DNA from: Bradyrhizobium sp. NFR13
GTDB lineage: Bacteria > Pseudomonadota > Alphaproteobacteria > Rhizobiales > Xanthobacteraceae
Assembly (NCBI RefSeq): GCF_900114605.1
Contig: NZ_FOTP01000004.1
Coordinates: 62,001 to 126,000, forward strand
Length of the DNA: 64,000 nucleotides
Reading direction: 5' to 3'
This document shows, piece after piece, positions 44,042-53,192 of this stretch. The notes beneath the pieces are model-generated. The model saw only the letters and a program-made list of their open reading frames with translations. It did not search any database and was not told the origin of the DNA. The position numbers and the translations under genes were made by a program. Each line of letters begins with the position of its first letter. Positions within the stretch are counted from its first letter, which is position 1.

Positions 44042-44548
44042 ATGATCGACCGCCGCTTTCTTTTGACGACCGCTGCTGGCCTGGGAGGATTGCTGTCGCT
44101 GAAATGGCTGACGGCTTCGCCGGCGCGGGCTGCCTCGGACGAGAAGTTCGAAGTCATGAAGACCGATGAGGAATGGCGCAAGCAGCTGACGCCGCAGCAA
44201 TACGAGATCCTGCGCAAGGAAGGCACCGAGCGGCCGTATTCGAGCCCGCTGAACAAGGAAAAGCGCAAGGGCACCTTCGCCTGCGCCGGCTGCGACAATC
44301 CGCTGTTCTCGTCGGAGACCAAGTTCGACAGTGGCACCGGCTGGCCGAGTTTCTGGCAGCCGCTGCAGAATGCCGTGGGCGAGCGCAAGGATTCGACGCT
44401 CGGCATGGTCCGCACCGAGATCCACTGCCGTCGCTGCGGCGGCCATCTCGGTCACGTCTTCGATGACGGCCCGAAGCCGACCGGCCTGCGCTACTGCATG
44501 GACGGCTTCGCGATGATCTTCAAACCGGCCGCGCCGTCAGCGACCTGA
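44042..44548 (+). CDS. msrB: Exported methionine-R-sulfoxide reductase MsrB
   Basis: A 168-residue protein. The N-terminus DRRFLLTTAAGLGGLLSL, followed by SPARA, is a twin-arginine signal, so it should work in the periplasm. The mature enzyme has the SelR fold: TDEEWRKQLTPQQYEILR, zinc cysteines in CAGC and CRRC, the GWPSF loop, GHVFDDGP, and the catalytic cysteine in GLRYCMDGFAM. The usual RYCxN is RYCxD here, a variant seen in some exported homologues. It reduces methionine-R-sulfoxide in oxidised envelope proteins. GGGAG precedes the ATG. Confidence 0.92.
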   Translation: MIDRRFLLTTAAGLGGLLSLKWLTASPARAASDEKFEVMKTDEEWRKQLTPQQYEILRKEGTERPYSSPLNKEKRKGTFACAGCDNPLFSSETKFDSGTGWPSFWQPLQNAVGERKDSTLGMVRTEIHCRRCGGHLGHVFDDGPKPTGLRYCMDGFAMIFKPAAPSAT

Positions 44549-44630
44549 GAGTTGGGCGACCTGAGCAACTACGCAGAACCTGGCGAAATCAGGCGCCGAT
44601 CCGGCAAATATTTCCCCGCTAGGCAATTGT

Positions 44631-44661
44631 GCCCCGGTCCATGGACCGGGGCTCTTTGTTT
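44631..44661 (+). terminator. Probable terminator after msrB
   Basis: Perfect 10-bp arms GCCCCGGTCC and GGACCGGGGC around AT, followed by TCTTTGTTT, 83 bases after the stop codon. Confidence 0.75.
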
Positions 44662-44690
44662 AATGCATTGAATTCGTTGATCTTATCCCC

Positions 44691-44708
44691 TTGGCACGGG
44701 GCTTGCGA
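44691..44708 (+). promoter_or_regulatory. Sigma-54 (RpoN) promoter of flgE
   Basis: TTGGCACGGGGCTTGCGA matches the -24/-12 consensus TGGCACG-N4-TTGC in every conserved position (TGGCAC at 44692, TTGC at 44703). It lies ~75 bases before the flgE start. Late hook genes are sigma-54/FlbD-dependent in many alphaproteobacteria, which fits. Confidence 0.85.
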
Positions 44709-44780
44709 CATCTCCTCCGACAGCGGCTGTGAATTTGGCACCATCCGGCGGCCGCCCGGATCGAAGTTGGAGACGATGTA

Positions 44781-46637
44781 ATGGGTATCTTCGGCGCTCT
44801 CACCACGTCCGTTGCGGGCCTGCGGGCGAATTCCTATGCGCTGGAAAACATTTCCGGCAACATCGCCAACTCGCAGACCACCGCCTTCAAGCGGATCGAT
44901 ACCAGCTTCCTCGACCTCATTCCCGATGCCGGCACATCCGCGCAGGTGGCCGGCAGCGTGACGGCGCAATCGCGCAGCACCAACACCATCGCCGGCTCGG
45001 TGCAGTCGTCTTCGGTCGCGACTTACATGGCCATCAACGGCGACGGTTTCTTTGCGGTGCAGAAGCCGGGCAACGTCTCCGACTCCACGCCGATCTTTGA
45101 CGGCGTCAACAAATACACCCGTCGCGGCGATTTCTCGCTCGACAAGAACGGCTATCTCGTCAACGGCGCCGGCTACTATCTGCAGGGTGTCAAGATTGAT
45201 CCCTCGACCGGCAACCCGGCCGGCAGTACACCGGAAGTGCTGCGCTTCCAGAATGACTTCCTGCCGTCGCAGGCCACCACCAAGATCGACTACCGCGCCA
45301 ATCTCGCCAGCTATCCGCTGACCACCAAGCATCAGACGTCGGTGCCTGGTTCCGAATTGCTGCGATCGGCCGACTTCGTGTCGAACCCGCGCGTGCTGGG
45401 CACTGCGGCAACGCCCTTCGGCAATACGGGCGTTCCCGGAAACGCGCGCAACAACTACGCGACGACGCCGGCGCCGATCTCGGCGAATACCAAACTCGCG
45501 CCGGTGTCCGGCAGCGATACGTTGCCGGTGGGCTTCGCAAACGGCGATACGCTCGTGCTGAAGACCACCAATGCCGGCGTCACCACGACCAAGACGATTT
45601 CGTTCTACACAGGCGCCACGGCTCCCGCTGCCGTGCCCGGCACGACCTTTATCCCTATCGACACGGCCAATGTCGGCGATGTGCTCACCGCCATCGATGC
45701 CGCGACCGGCAACACGTCGCCGCTATCGAGCGTATCCGCCACCGGCGTGATCACGTTGAACTCCGGTACGGCGAACGACTTTACGCTGGCAGCAGGTTCG
45801 ACGACCACGGCGGTTGCCGGATTCCAGGCCCTGGGTTTCACCGGCACTGTCACCGGTCTCCGTTCGGGCGGCGGCACGGCAGGCACCGGCATCGTGATCG
45901 GTAGTGACTCTCAGACCTTCCTCGATGAATCGATCAGCGGTGGTGCCAAGACGGTCTATGATGGCAACGGTGCACCGGTCAGCCTGCAATTCAGGTGGGC
46001 GAAGGTCGAGTCCGCCACGCAGGGCGGAACGGACACCTGGAACCTGTTCTACCAGACCGATCCCGCGGCCACGGGCGCAAGCCCTGCCTGGCAGAATGTC
46101 GGCACCGACTTCAAGTTCGGGCCGAACGGCCAGATGCAGCCGGTCGTCGCCCAGATCACGCTGACCGGCCTGACCGTCTCGGGCAAGGCACTCGGCAATG
46201 TCACCATGGCGTTCGGCACGGGTGGTCTCACGCAATTCGCCGACACCAACGGCAACGTCCAGGTCAACCAGCTCGAGCAGGACGGCTACGCTGCGGGGCA
46301 GCTCCAGAGCGTATCGGTCAGCAATGAAGGACGTGTGGTCGGCAGCTACTCCAACGGCCGCAACATCGATCTTGCCGAAGTCAGCATTGCGACCTTCAAC
46401 GGCGCCAACTTCCTCAAGCGCATCGATGGCGGCGCGTTCGAGACCACCAACGAATCCGGCGAGGCGCTGTACGGCAAGGGTGGCAGCATTTCAGGCTCGT
46501 CGCTGGAGTCGTCCAACACCGACATCGCTGACGAATTCACCAAGCTCATCGTCACCCAGCAAGCCTATTCGGCCAATACCAAGGTGATCACGACCACCAA
46601 CACCATGGTTCAGGATCTGCTGAACGTGATGCGTTAA
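44781..46637 (+). CDS. flgE: Flagellar hook protein FlgE
   Basis: A 618-residue hook subunit. The N-terminal rod/hook signature is FGALTTSVAGLRANSYALENISGNIANSQTTAFKR (4-38). The FlgE core follows (TYMAINGDGFFAVQ, RRGDFSLDKNGYLVNGAGYYLQG), and the C-terminal helix is IVTQQAYSANTKVITTTNTMVQDLLNVMR. It is much longer than enteric FlgE (~400 residues) because of an inserted beta domain; residues ~254-356 form a module shared with the junction proteins and flagellins downstream. It polymerises into the hook outside the outer membrane. A sigma-54 promoter precedes it and flgK follows after 58 bases. Confidence 0.96.
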   Translation: MGIFGALTTSVAGLRANSYALENISGNIANSQTTAFKRIDTSFLDLIPDAGTSAQVAGSVTAQSRSTNTIAGSVQSSSVATYMAINGDGFFAVQKPGNVSDSTPIFDGVNKYTRRGDFSLDKNGYLVNGAGYYLQGVKIDPSTGNPAGSTPEVLRFQNDFLPSQATTKIDYRANLASYPLTTKHQTSVPGSELLRSADFVSNPRVLGTAATPFGNTGVPGNARNNYATTPAPISANTKLAPVSGSDTLPVGFANGDTLVLKTTNAGVTTTKTISFYTGATAPAAVPGTTFIPIDTANVGDVLTAIDAATGNTSPLSSVSATGVITLNSGTANDFTLAAGSTTTAVAGFQALGFTGTVTGLRSGGGTAGTGIVIGSDSQTFLDESISGGAKTVYDGNGAPVSLQFRWAKVESATQGGTDTWNLFYQTDPAATGASPAWQNVGTDFKFGPNGQMQPVVAQITLTGLTVSGKALGNVTMAFGTGGLTQFADTNGNVQVNQLEQDGYAAGQLQSVSVSNEGRVVGSYSNGRNIDLAEVSIATFNGANFLKRIDGGAFETTNESGEALYGKGGSISGSSLESSNTDIADEFTKLIVTQQAYSANTKVITTTNTMVQDLLNVMR

Positions 46638-46695
46638 TCGCAAGGCCGCATCCGCGGCCTTCTTCTCGCGTGAACCCTGAGAGCGACAGTTAGTT

Positions 46696-48597
46696 ATGAG
46701 TCTGAACGACGCACTCTCCATCGCCATGTCCGGCCTGCGCGCCAATCAGGCCGCGATGTCGCTGGTCTCCTCGAATGTGGCCAATGCGGAAACGCCCGGC
46801 TACATTCGCAAGTCGACGGATCAGGTCGCGGTCAATTCCGGCAACGGCAGCAGCGTCCGCACCGTCGGCGTCAATCGCGAACTCGATCAGTATATCCAGG
46901 CGCAGCTCCGCACCGAAACGTCGGGCGCGGGCTACGCCTCGCTCCGTTCGACCTTCCTGCAGCAGATGCAGAGTCTCTACGGCGATCCTGGTTCAGTCGG
47001 CTCGCTCGAGTATTCCTTCAACGCCCTGACGACGGCAGTGCAGGCGCTGTCCACGAGCGCGGACAGTCAGTCGGCGCGGATCGGCGTTCTCAATGCCGCG
47101 CAAACACTCGCGCAACAATTGAATTCGATGACGCAGGGCATTCAGAACCTGCGCAGCGCGGCGGAAAACGGCATCAAGGATTCCGTAACGACCGCCAACA
47201 CTCTGATGAAGCAGATTGCCAAGATCAACAATCAGTTGACGGCCAATCCGCAAGGCGGAACATCGACGGATTCCAACACCGCCGCGCTGCTCGATCAGCG
47301 CGATCAGTATGTCACGCAGCTATCGCAGCTGATGGATATCCGCGTCACCACCAATGGGGCCAATCAGGTCACCATCTTCACCGGTTCCGGTGTGCAGCTG
47401 GTGGGCAACGAAGCGGCGACACTGGCGTTCAATGCCCAGGGTACGGTATCGGCAGGCACAACGTGGAATGCAGATCCCAGCAAGAGCAATCTCGGCTCGG
47501 TGGTGATCGAATTTCCGAACGGCGGATCGATCGACCTGACTGCTGCTGGCGCTATCAAGTCGGGCACGATCGCCGCATATACCGAACTTCGCGACAAGAC
47601 CCTTGTCGAGGCGCAGAACCAGCTCGATCAGTTCGCAGCGTCGATCTCGAGCGCGCTCTCGGACAAGACCACAGCTGGAAGCGTCTTTCCCGTGCCGACG
47701 GTGCCGCCGACGGCGCTGCCGGCAGGGACGCCGACCGGCTTTACGCTCGATGTGTCGCAGATGAAGCCGGGCAATGTCATTCACTTCACGTATACGGATA
47801 CGGCGACCAACACGCAGCGCGAAATTTCGTTCATGCGGGTCGATGATCCCAGTGTGCTGCCGCTGTCGAACACGGCAACGACCGATCCGAACGACACGGT
47901 CATCGGCATCGATTTCTCTTCGGGCTTCGGCTCGGTCCTGAATCAGTTGAACGCGGCGCTTGGCGGCCAGGCAACGTTTAGCGGCACGGCCGGCGCGCTC
48001 ACCGTCGTCAACAATCCCGCATTCTCCAACGTCAATGCGGTGTCGGTGACGGTCACGCAAGGTCCCACCGATCTGAGCAACGGCAGCCCGGAGCTGGCGC
48101 TGTTTACTGACAACGGCGCCGCTTATAGCGGTGGCATCAGCAAGAACGGTTCGCAGATGGCCGGTCTCGCTGGACGGCTGACGATCAACAGCGGGATCGT
48201 CGCCGATCCCTCCAAGCTGGTGGTTTATAGCGGATCGACGGCAGCAGGCGACACGACGCGGTCGGCCCTCCTGCTCAAGCAGTTGAACAATGCCAGTTTC
48301 ACCTATTCGCCGGCGACCGGAACGGGCAGTGATGCGGCGCCGTTCAAGGGAACGCTGTTGAGTTATATGCGCCAGTTCGTCGGGCAACAGGGCGCTGCGG
48401 CGGATTCCGCCAAGCAACTCGCGGATGGCCAGAACGTCGTTCTCAACACGCTCGACAAGAAGATGGCGGACGCGTCCGGCGTGAATATGGATGACGAGAT
48501 GGCCCATCTCCTGTCGCTGCAGAACGCCTATTCGGCCAATGCGCGCGTGATGTCGACGGTCAACGAATTGTACAAAACCCTGATGCAGGCATTCTGA
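46696..48597 (+). CDS. flgK: Flagellar hook-filament junction protein FlgK (HAP1)
   Basis: A 633-residue protein. The N-terminus (LNDALSIAMSGLRANQAAMSLVSSNVANAETPGYIRKS) and the FlgK coiled region (QSARIGVLNAAQTLAQQLNSMTQGIQNLRS) are standard, as is the C-terminal helix (GVNMDDEMAHLLSLQNAYSANARVMSTVNELYKTLMQAF). Residues ~348-455 are an inserted beta module (PGNVIHFTYTDTATNTQREISFM...SVLNQLNAALGG) resembling that in the hook and flagellins. It joins hook and filament with FlgL. It is translated 58 bases after flgE and 7 bases before flgL, so one operon. Confidence 0.95.
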   Translation: MSLNDALSIAMSGLRANQAAMSLVSSNVANAETPGYIRKSTDQVAVNSGNGSSVRTVGVNRELDQYIQAQLRTETSGAGYASLRSTFLQQMQSLYGDPGSVGSLEYSFNALTTAVQALSTSADSQSARIGVLNAAQTLAQQLNSMTQGIQNLRSAAENGIKDSVTTANTLMKQIAKINNQLTANPQGGTSTDSNTAALLDQRDQYVTQLSQLMDIRVTTNGANQVTIFTGSGVQLVGNEAATLAFNAQGTVSAGTTWNADPSKSNLGSVVIEFPNGGSIDLTAAGAIKSGTIAAYTELRDKTLVEAQNQLDQFAASISSALSDKTTAGSVFPVPTVPPTALPAGTPTGFTLDVSQMKPGNVIHFTYTDTATNTQREISFMRVDDPSVLPLSNTATTDPNDTVIGIDFSSGFGSVLNQLNAALGGQATFSGTAGALTVVNNPAFSNVNAVSVTVTQGPTDLSNGSPELALFTDNGAAYSGGISKNGSQMAGLAGRLTINSGIVADPSKLVVYSGSTAAGDTTRSALLLKQLNNASFTYSPATGTGSDAAPFKGTLLSYMRQFVGQQGAAADSAKQLADGQNVVLNTLDKKMADASGVNMDDEMAHLLSLQNAYSANARVMSTVNELYKTLMQAF

Positions 48598-48604
48598 GGT
48601 AATC

Positions 48605-50227
48605 ATGACGATCAGCGGTGTCGGCTCACGCACATCCTATATTGGATCCGGAATTACCAGTCTGCGCGATCAGCTCGACACGCTGACGCAGCAGCTGTCG
48701 AGCGGCAAGATCTCCAACACTTATGCAGGGCAGGGCAGCGGTCGCAGTCTCGCGATCGCGCTGCGCGCGCAGATCAGTGGCGTTGCGGCCTATGCCGACA
48801 CGGCCGTCAATCTGAACACGCGCATCGGCGTGGCAAATCTGTCGCTGCAGCGGCTGGTGGCGATCGGATCGGACGTGAAAGGCGCGGCCGTCAGCGCCGG
48901 CAGCAATTTCGACAATACCGGTCAGACGCCAGGGCAGAAGACGGCTTCGCTCGGCTTCTTCGATTCCGTCGATATGCTGAATGCGCGGTCGGGCGATCGC
49001 TACCTGTTTTCCGGCCGTGCCACCGATACGGCGCCTGTCGCGCCTGCCGACCAGATCATGAATGGCAATGGTGCGCTCGTTGCCGGCCTCAAGCAGGTGA
49101 TCGCCGAGCGCAAGACGGCCGACCTTGGCGTCAACGCAAACGGCCGCGTCGGCAGCGCAGTCGGAACCCCGGTGACCTCGGTGGTGATCTCCGAAGAGGA
49201 TGCGACGCCGGCACCGCCGCTGACAGCTCAGCCGTTCGGCATGAAGGTCACCGGCGTGTCCACCACGATCGCCGGTGCGACCGTCACCCAGCCGGTGGAT
49301 CTGCCGGCGACCGTCCCGCCGGCACTGCCTGCAACGCCGGTGGCCAAATCGATGTCGGTCGATCTCGGTGCGACCAATCCGAATGTCGGCGACCAGGTCA
49401 AGTTCACCTTCACGATGCCGGACGGCACGACGGAAGACATCGTCCTGACCGCATCGGACAAGACACCGCTGCCGGCCAATTCATTCCTGATCGATCCCGG
49501 TCAGCCGAATGCCGTTCCGCCGGTGGCGCCGTCATCGACGCTCACCGCCGCCAATCTCAACACCGCGTTGGGCAGCGCGATGAAGGACCTCGCCAACGGG
49601 CCGATGGTCGCGGCGTCTGCCATCGAGGCTGGCGATAATTTCTTCGATCAACCGCCGCTGCGTGTCGGCTCGACGCCGCTCGGCGCAGCAACCACGCTCG
49701 TCGCCGGCACGGCCGACAATACGGTGATCTGGTACCAGGGCGAGCAGAACACGGCGGCCAACGGCCCGGCCCGCGGGTCGGCAGTCTCCCAGATTGATAC
49801 ATCGATTACGGTGCAATATGGCGCCCGTGCCGACGAGCAGGCTCTGCGTTCGCAATTGCAGACAGTCGCCGTGTTCGCGGCCGTGGCTGTCGATCCAGCA
49901 CAACTCAATAATGCGGCCTATGCAAAGAACGCCAATGCGCAGATCGCGGCGCTGAACCAGCGCGTGGCGCAGAACCTGGCGGCTATCCCCGGCCAGCAGA
50001 CGATTCAGGACGTTCAGGCCGACTTCGCCGGCGCGCAGGCATCGATCAAGTCGACCACGGATCGTCAGGTACAAACCAAGGCAATGGCCCAGACGATGCT
50101 GGATTCTATCGAGGGAATTAACAACGACGAAGTCGCTACCAAGATACTGGCGCTGCAGACCGCTTTGCAGGCTTCGTATCAGACAACGTCAAATCTTTAT
50201 CAGATGAGCCTGGTTAAGTTTCTTTAA
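48605..50227 (+). CDS. flgL: Flagellar hook-associated protein FlgL (HAP3)
   Basis: A 540-residue protein with flagellin-like ends: SLRDQLDTLTQQLSSGKISNTYAGQGSGRSLAIALRAQ at the start, and SIEGINNDEVATKILALQTALQASYQTTSNLYQMSLVKFL at the end. The middle (~185-390) is an expanded Pro/Ala/Thr-rich beta region that again contains the shared module (~251-345, VGDQVKFTFTMPDGTTEDIVL...AANLNTALGSAM). Enteric FlgL is ~320 residues. It is the last gene of the flgEKL operon and is followed by a 16-bp-stem terminator. Confidence 0.94.
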   Translation: MTISGVGSRTSYIGSGITSLRDQLDTLTQQLSSGKISNTYAGQGSGRSLAIALRAQISGVAAYADTAVNLNTRIGVANLSLQRLVAIGSDVKGAAVSAGSNFDNTGQTPGQKTASLGFFDSVDMLNARSGDRYLFSGRATDTAPVAPADQIMNGNGALVAGLKQVIAERKTADLGVNANGRVGSAVGTPVTSVVISEEDATPAPPLTAQPFGMKVTGVSTTIAGATVTQPVDLPATVPPALPATPVAKSMSVDLGATNPNVGDQVKFTFTMPDGTTEDIVLTASDKTPLPANSFLIDPGQPNAVPPVAPSSTLTAANLNTALGSAMKDLANGPMVAASAIEAGDNFFDQPPLRVGSTPLGAATTLVAGTADNTVIWYQGEQNTAANGPARGSAVSQIDTSITVQYGARADEQALRSQLQTVAVFAAVAVDPAQLNNAAYAKNANAQIAALNQRVAQNLAAIPGQQTIQDVQADFAGAQASIKSTTDRQVQTKAMAQTMLDSIEGINNDEVATKILALQTALQASYQTTSNLYQMSLVKFL

Positions 50228-50320
50228 CGGGTTGCTTCCTGTTTACAACTTCGCCGGGGTTTGGCTGCTCCGCCGAAATCCGGGAAGCCGGTCTCCCAAC
50301 GACACAAAAGCCCTGATAAC

Positions 50321-50363
50321 AAACGACAAAGCCCGACTTTTACGAGTCGGGCTTTGTCGTTTT
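50321..50363 (+). terminator. Very strong terminator after flgL
   Basis: A perfect 16-bp stem (AACGACAAAGCCCGAC / GTCGGGCTTTGTCGTT) with an 8-base loop and a trailing TTT. It isolates the flgEKL operon from the first flagellin gene, whose own promoter must lie between here and 50509. Confidence 0.9.
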
Positions 50364-50508
50364 TCGGACGGGTGCAGGTAGTTAAATACACGCAGAGGGA
50401 GCATCAAATCGGCACAGTTCCCTTTACGCAATTTTAGAACCTCAGCGTCATCTTCCCTCCGTCGACCAAGAAGGTCGCTCGTTGTGTCTACCAGGAAGGT
50501 AACCAAAC

Positions 50509-52809
50509 ATGTCCGGCATTACACTCTCGTCTTCCGTCCGTCAGAACCTGCTCTCGCTGCAGTCGACCGCGGACCTCCTCTCCACCACGCAGAACCGCCT
50601 CTCGACCGGTAACAAGGTCAACTCGGCGCTCGACAATCCCACCAACTTCTTCACGGCCCAGGGCCTGAACAACCGCGCCAGCGACATCAACAACCTGCTC
50701 GATGGCATCGGCAACGGCGTCCAGATCATCCAGGCTGCCAACACCGGCATCACCTCGCTGCAGAAGCTGGTCGACTCCGCGAAGTCGATCGCCAACCAGG
50801 CGCTGCAGACCACCGGCGGCTACTCCACCAAGTCGAACGTCTCCACCACGATCACCGGCGCGACTGCTGACAACCTGCTCGGCACCACGACCTATTCCAA
50901 CGCCACGGCAACGGGCAGTGTTCTGTTCGACGGCACCGCTGGCGGCGCTACCGCCATCACGAGCACGACCAAACTCGGCGGAACTCAGGGAACCCTGACA
51001 AGTTCGTCGATCTCGAACAACGGCACGGGCGGCACCGTCGCTCTGGCAGCCACTACGCTGCTGTACGACGCGGCCAGTGCAACCGGCGCTCTGAGCACCA
51101 AGGCGGCAACGCAGTTCACGGACGGCTCGACCCTGACGGTCAATGGCAAGACCATTACCTTCAGTGCCACTGCAGTTCCGGGTGCAGCGAGCCTCGCGTC
51201 GGGTTCGAGCTTGACCAGCACGAACACGGTGACCGATGCCAGCGGCAACTCAACCGTCTATATGGGGAACAGTGCCACGACGTCGGTTGCGACGCTGGGC
51301 GATGTGCTGAAAGCCATCGACGTTGCGAGCGGCGCCCAGACGATCACGGGCATCGACGCTAATACCAAGGTTGCGACGCTCGGCGGTGGCACTGCGAGTT
51401 CTGTGGTTGCCGGCACCGCTCCGGCAGGAACGCTCAGCCTCAAGAGCGGCGCTGGCGCTGGTCTGTCGATCAGCGGCAAGGCCGACATGTTGAACGCTCT
51501 CGGCCTGACTGCGTCGGTTGGTAGCGGCACCGCAACGGCATCCGTTGCTCCCTCGACTGCCGCTGGCAGCCTTGGTTCGCTGGTGCAGGCTGGTTCGTCC
51601 CTCACCGTCGACGGCAAGACGATCACGTTCTCCAGCAAGCGCTCGGACGACGTGACCGCCATCGCCACAGGTTCCGGCAAGCCGGCCGGTTCGCACTTCA
51701 CTACCGACGGCACTGGCAACTCGACCGTGTTCCTCGGCGACGCCACGGTTGCCGATCTGTTGTCCGCGATCGACCTTGCCACCGGCGTGAGCACGGCGAC
51801 GATCGCGACCAACGTTGCGACCGTGACGACCCCGGCTGGCAACACCGCGTCATCGATCTCCAGCGGCGCGCTGAAGCTCTCGACGGGTACCACGTCGGAT
51901 CTGTCGATCACCGGTACTGGCAACGCTCTGGCGGCGCTTGGCCTGAAGGGCGCCACCGGAACTGACATGTCGTTCAATGCGGCCCGTTCGGCTGCTGATG
52001 GCGGCGTGAGCGGCAAGACGCTGAGCTTCACGTCGTTCAACGGCGGTACGGCGGTTGACGTCACCTTCGGCGACGGCACCAACGGCACTGTGAAGTCGCT
52101 GAACCAGCTCAACGACAAGCTGGCTGCGAACAACATGACCGCGACGGTCGATGCCAAGGGTCTGCTGACCATCTCGGCTTCGAACGACTATGCGTCATCG
52201 ACGCTGGGTTCGGTGAAGTCTGGTGGCACCCTCGGCGGTACGCTCAAGGACTCGCTGACCTTCAGCACGCCGAAGGATCCGGTGGCCGACGCGACGGCTC
52301 AGGCCACCCGCGCCAACCTCGTGAACCAGTTCAACGGCATCCTGACTCAGATCAACACCACCGCGCAGGACGCGTCGTTCAACGGTGTCAACTTGCTCGG
52401 CGGCGATACGCTGAAGCTGACGTTCAACGAAACCGGCAAGTCCACGCTGAACATCACCGGCGTTGACTTCGGTTCGGCCGGCCTCGGCCTGTCCAGCCTG
52501 ACCTCGGGAACGGACTTCGTGGACAACTCGGCGACCAACAAGGTGCTCAGCACCCTGAACGTCGCGTCGAGCTCGCTGCGTGCTCAGGCTTCGGCCTTCG
52601 GTTCGAACCTCTCGATCGTGCAGACCCGTCAGGACTTCTCGAAGAACCTGATCAACGTGCTGCAGACCGGTGCGTCGAACCTGACGCTGGCCGACACGAA
52701 CGAGGAAGCGGCGAACAGCCAGGCGCTGTCGACCCGCCAGTCGATCGCCGTCTCCGCGCTGTCGCTGGCCAACCAGTCGCAGCAGGGCGTTCTCCAGCTG
52801 CTCCGTTAA
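50509..52809 (+). CDS. fliC: Flagellin 1 (large, thick-flagellum type)
   Basis: A 766-residue flagellin, about one and a half times enteric size. The D0/D1 ends are conserved (SVRQNLLSLQSTADLLSTTQNRLSTGNKVNSALDNPTNFFTA at the start; AANSQALSTRQSIAVSALSLANQSQQGVLQLLR at the end). The variable centre has two copies of a ~125-residue beta module (~205-337, ~361-485) and a shorter third (~500-562). It polymerises into the filament. Its AGGAAGGTAACC ribosome binding site context is shared with flagellin 2. Two strong hairpins follow the gene. Size and pairing resemble the subpolar flagellins of Bradyrhizobium. Confidence 0.95.
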   Translation: MSGITLSSSVRQNLLSLQSTADLLSTTQNRLSTGNKVNSALDNPTNFFTAQGLNNRASDINNLLDGIGNGVQIIQAANTGITSLQKLVDSAKSIANQALQTTGGYSTKSNVSTTITGATADNLLGTTTYSNATATGSVLFDGTAGGATAITSTTKLGGTQGTLTSSSISNNGTGGTVALAATTLLYDAASATGALSTKAATQFTDGSTLTVNGKTITFSATAVPGAASLASGSSLTSTNTVTDASGNSTVYMGNSATTSVATLGDVLKAIDVASGAQTITGIDANTKVATLGGGTASSVVAGTAPAGTLSLKSGAGAGLSISGKADMLNALGLTASVGSGTATASVAPSTAAGSLGSLVQAGSSLTVDGKTITFSSKRSDDVTAIATGSGKPAGSHFTTDGTGNSTVFLGDATVADLLSAIDLATGVSTATIATNVATVTTPAGNTASSISSGALKLSTGTTSDLSITGTGNALAALGLKGATGTDMSFNAARSAADGGVSGKTLSFTSFNGGTAVDVTFGDGTNGTVKSLNQLNDKLAANNMTATVDAKGLLTISASNDYASSTLGSVKSGGTLGGTLKDSLTFSTPKDPVADATAQATRANLVNQFNGILTQINTTAQDASFNGVNLLGGDTLKLTFNETGKSTLNITGVDFGSAGLGLSSLTSGTDFVDNSATNKVLSTLNVASSSLRAQASAFGSNLSIVQTRQDFSKNLINVLQTGASNLTLADTNEEAANSQALSTRQSIAVSALSLANQSQQGVLQLLR

Positions 52810-52840
52810 TAACGGCGCACTGATCATACGAAAACCAGGC

Positions 52841-52868
52841 GGCGGGGCAGAAAGCCCCGCCGTTTTTC
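52841..52868 (+). terminator. Terminator after flagellin 1 (first hairpin)
   Basis: Arms GGCGGGGC and GCCCCGCC followed by GTTTTTCG, ~30 bases past the stop. Confidence 0.88.
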
Positions 52869-52888
52869 GTTGTTGCAATCGCAGGCTC

Positions 52889-52924
52889 AAAGGCCCGAAA
52901 AGCTTATGCTTTTCGGGCCTTTGC
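52889..52924 (+). terminator. Second hairpin after flagellin 1
   Basis: A perfect 15-bp stem (AAAGGCCCGAAAAGC / GCTTTTCGGGCCTTT) with a TTAT loop. The symmetric T and A tracts mean it could work from either strand. With the previous hairpin it makes flagellin 1 and flagellin 2 separate transcription units. Confidence 0.8.
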
Positions 52925-52950
52925 CATTTTGGGACAGTTTTACGAAGGCC

Positions 52951-52976
52951 TTAATCCGCTGTTAACCATATCTTAA
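52951..52976. promoter_or_regulatory. Overlapping pair of exact CtrA boxes upstream of flagellin 2
   Basis: Three TTAA half-sites at 52951, 52962 and 52973 are separated by exactly 7 bases each, giving two overlapping TTAA-N7-TTAA boxes. They lie between the upstream terminator and the ~240-base leader of flagellin 2, in promoter position. Direct CtrA control of this flagellin is inferred. Confidence 0.6.
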
Positions 52977-53192
52977 ATGGTCGTCCGTCATATTCGGGCT
53001 GTGTAGGAAGCAGGTAGGTCGAGAATCGACCGCGTTTAATCCGGGATCGCCGTCAGGCGGGCCGAGGTTCCTCTTCCAGAAGGGCGTCAAACTTCACCGG
53101 CAGCGTCGCGGCGAGACCGAGTCTCGTCCCAGACGTACCATGCGCAGTGCGACCCGAAGGTCGGCATGCGCGGGGAACAGGAAGGTACCAAC
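52977..53192 (+). other. Long leader/promoter region of flagellin 2
   Basis: About 215 non-coding bases between the CtrA boxes and the start codon. It contains a small hairpin GGTCGA-gaa-TCGACC (53018-53032) and ends in AGGAAGGTACCAAC before the ATG, nearly the same context as flagellin 1. In Caulobacter, FlbT binds the flagellin mRNA leader. This region is the natural candidate for such control here, with flbT encoded 2.5 kb away. Confidence 0.45.

Noticed and set aside
50219-50229. TTAA pair at the end of flgL as a CtrA box
   Set aside because: The spacer is six bases, not seven, and the site is inside and at the end of a coding region ahead of a terminator.
50405-50425. CGGCACAGTTCCC upstream of flagellin 1, considered as a sigma-54 promoter
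   Set aside because: The -12 GC is not at the required spacing and the -24 element is imperfect. The true promoter of flagellin 1 is unresolved.
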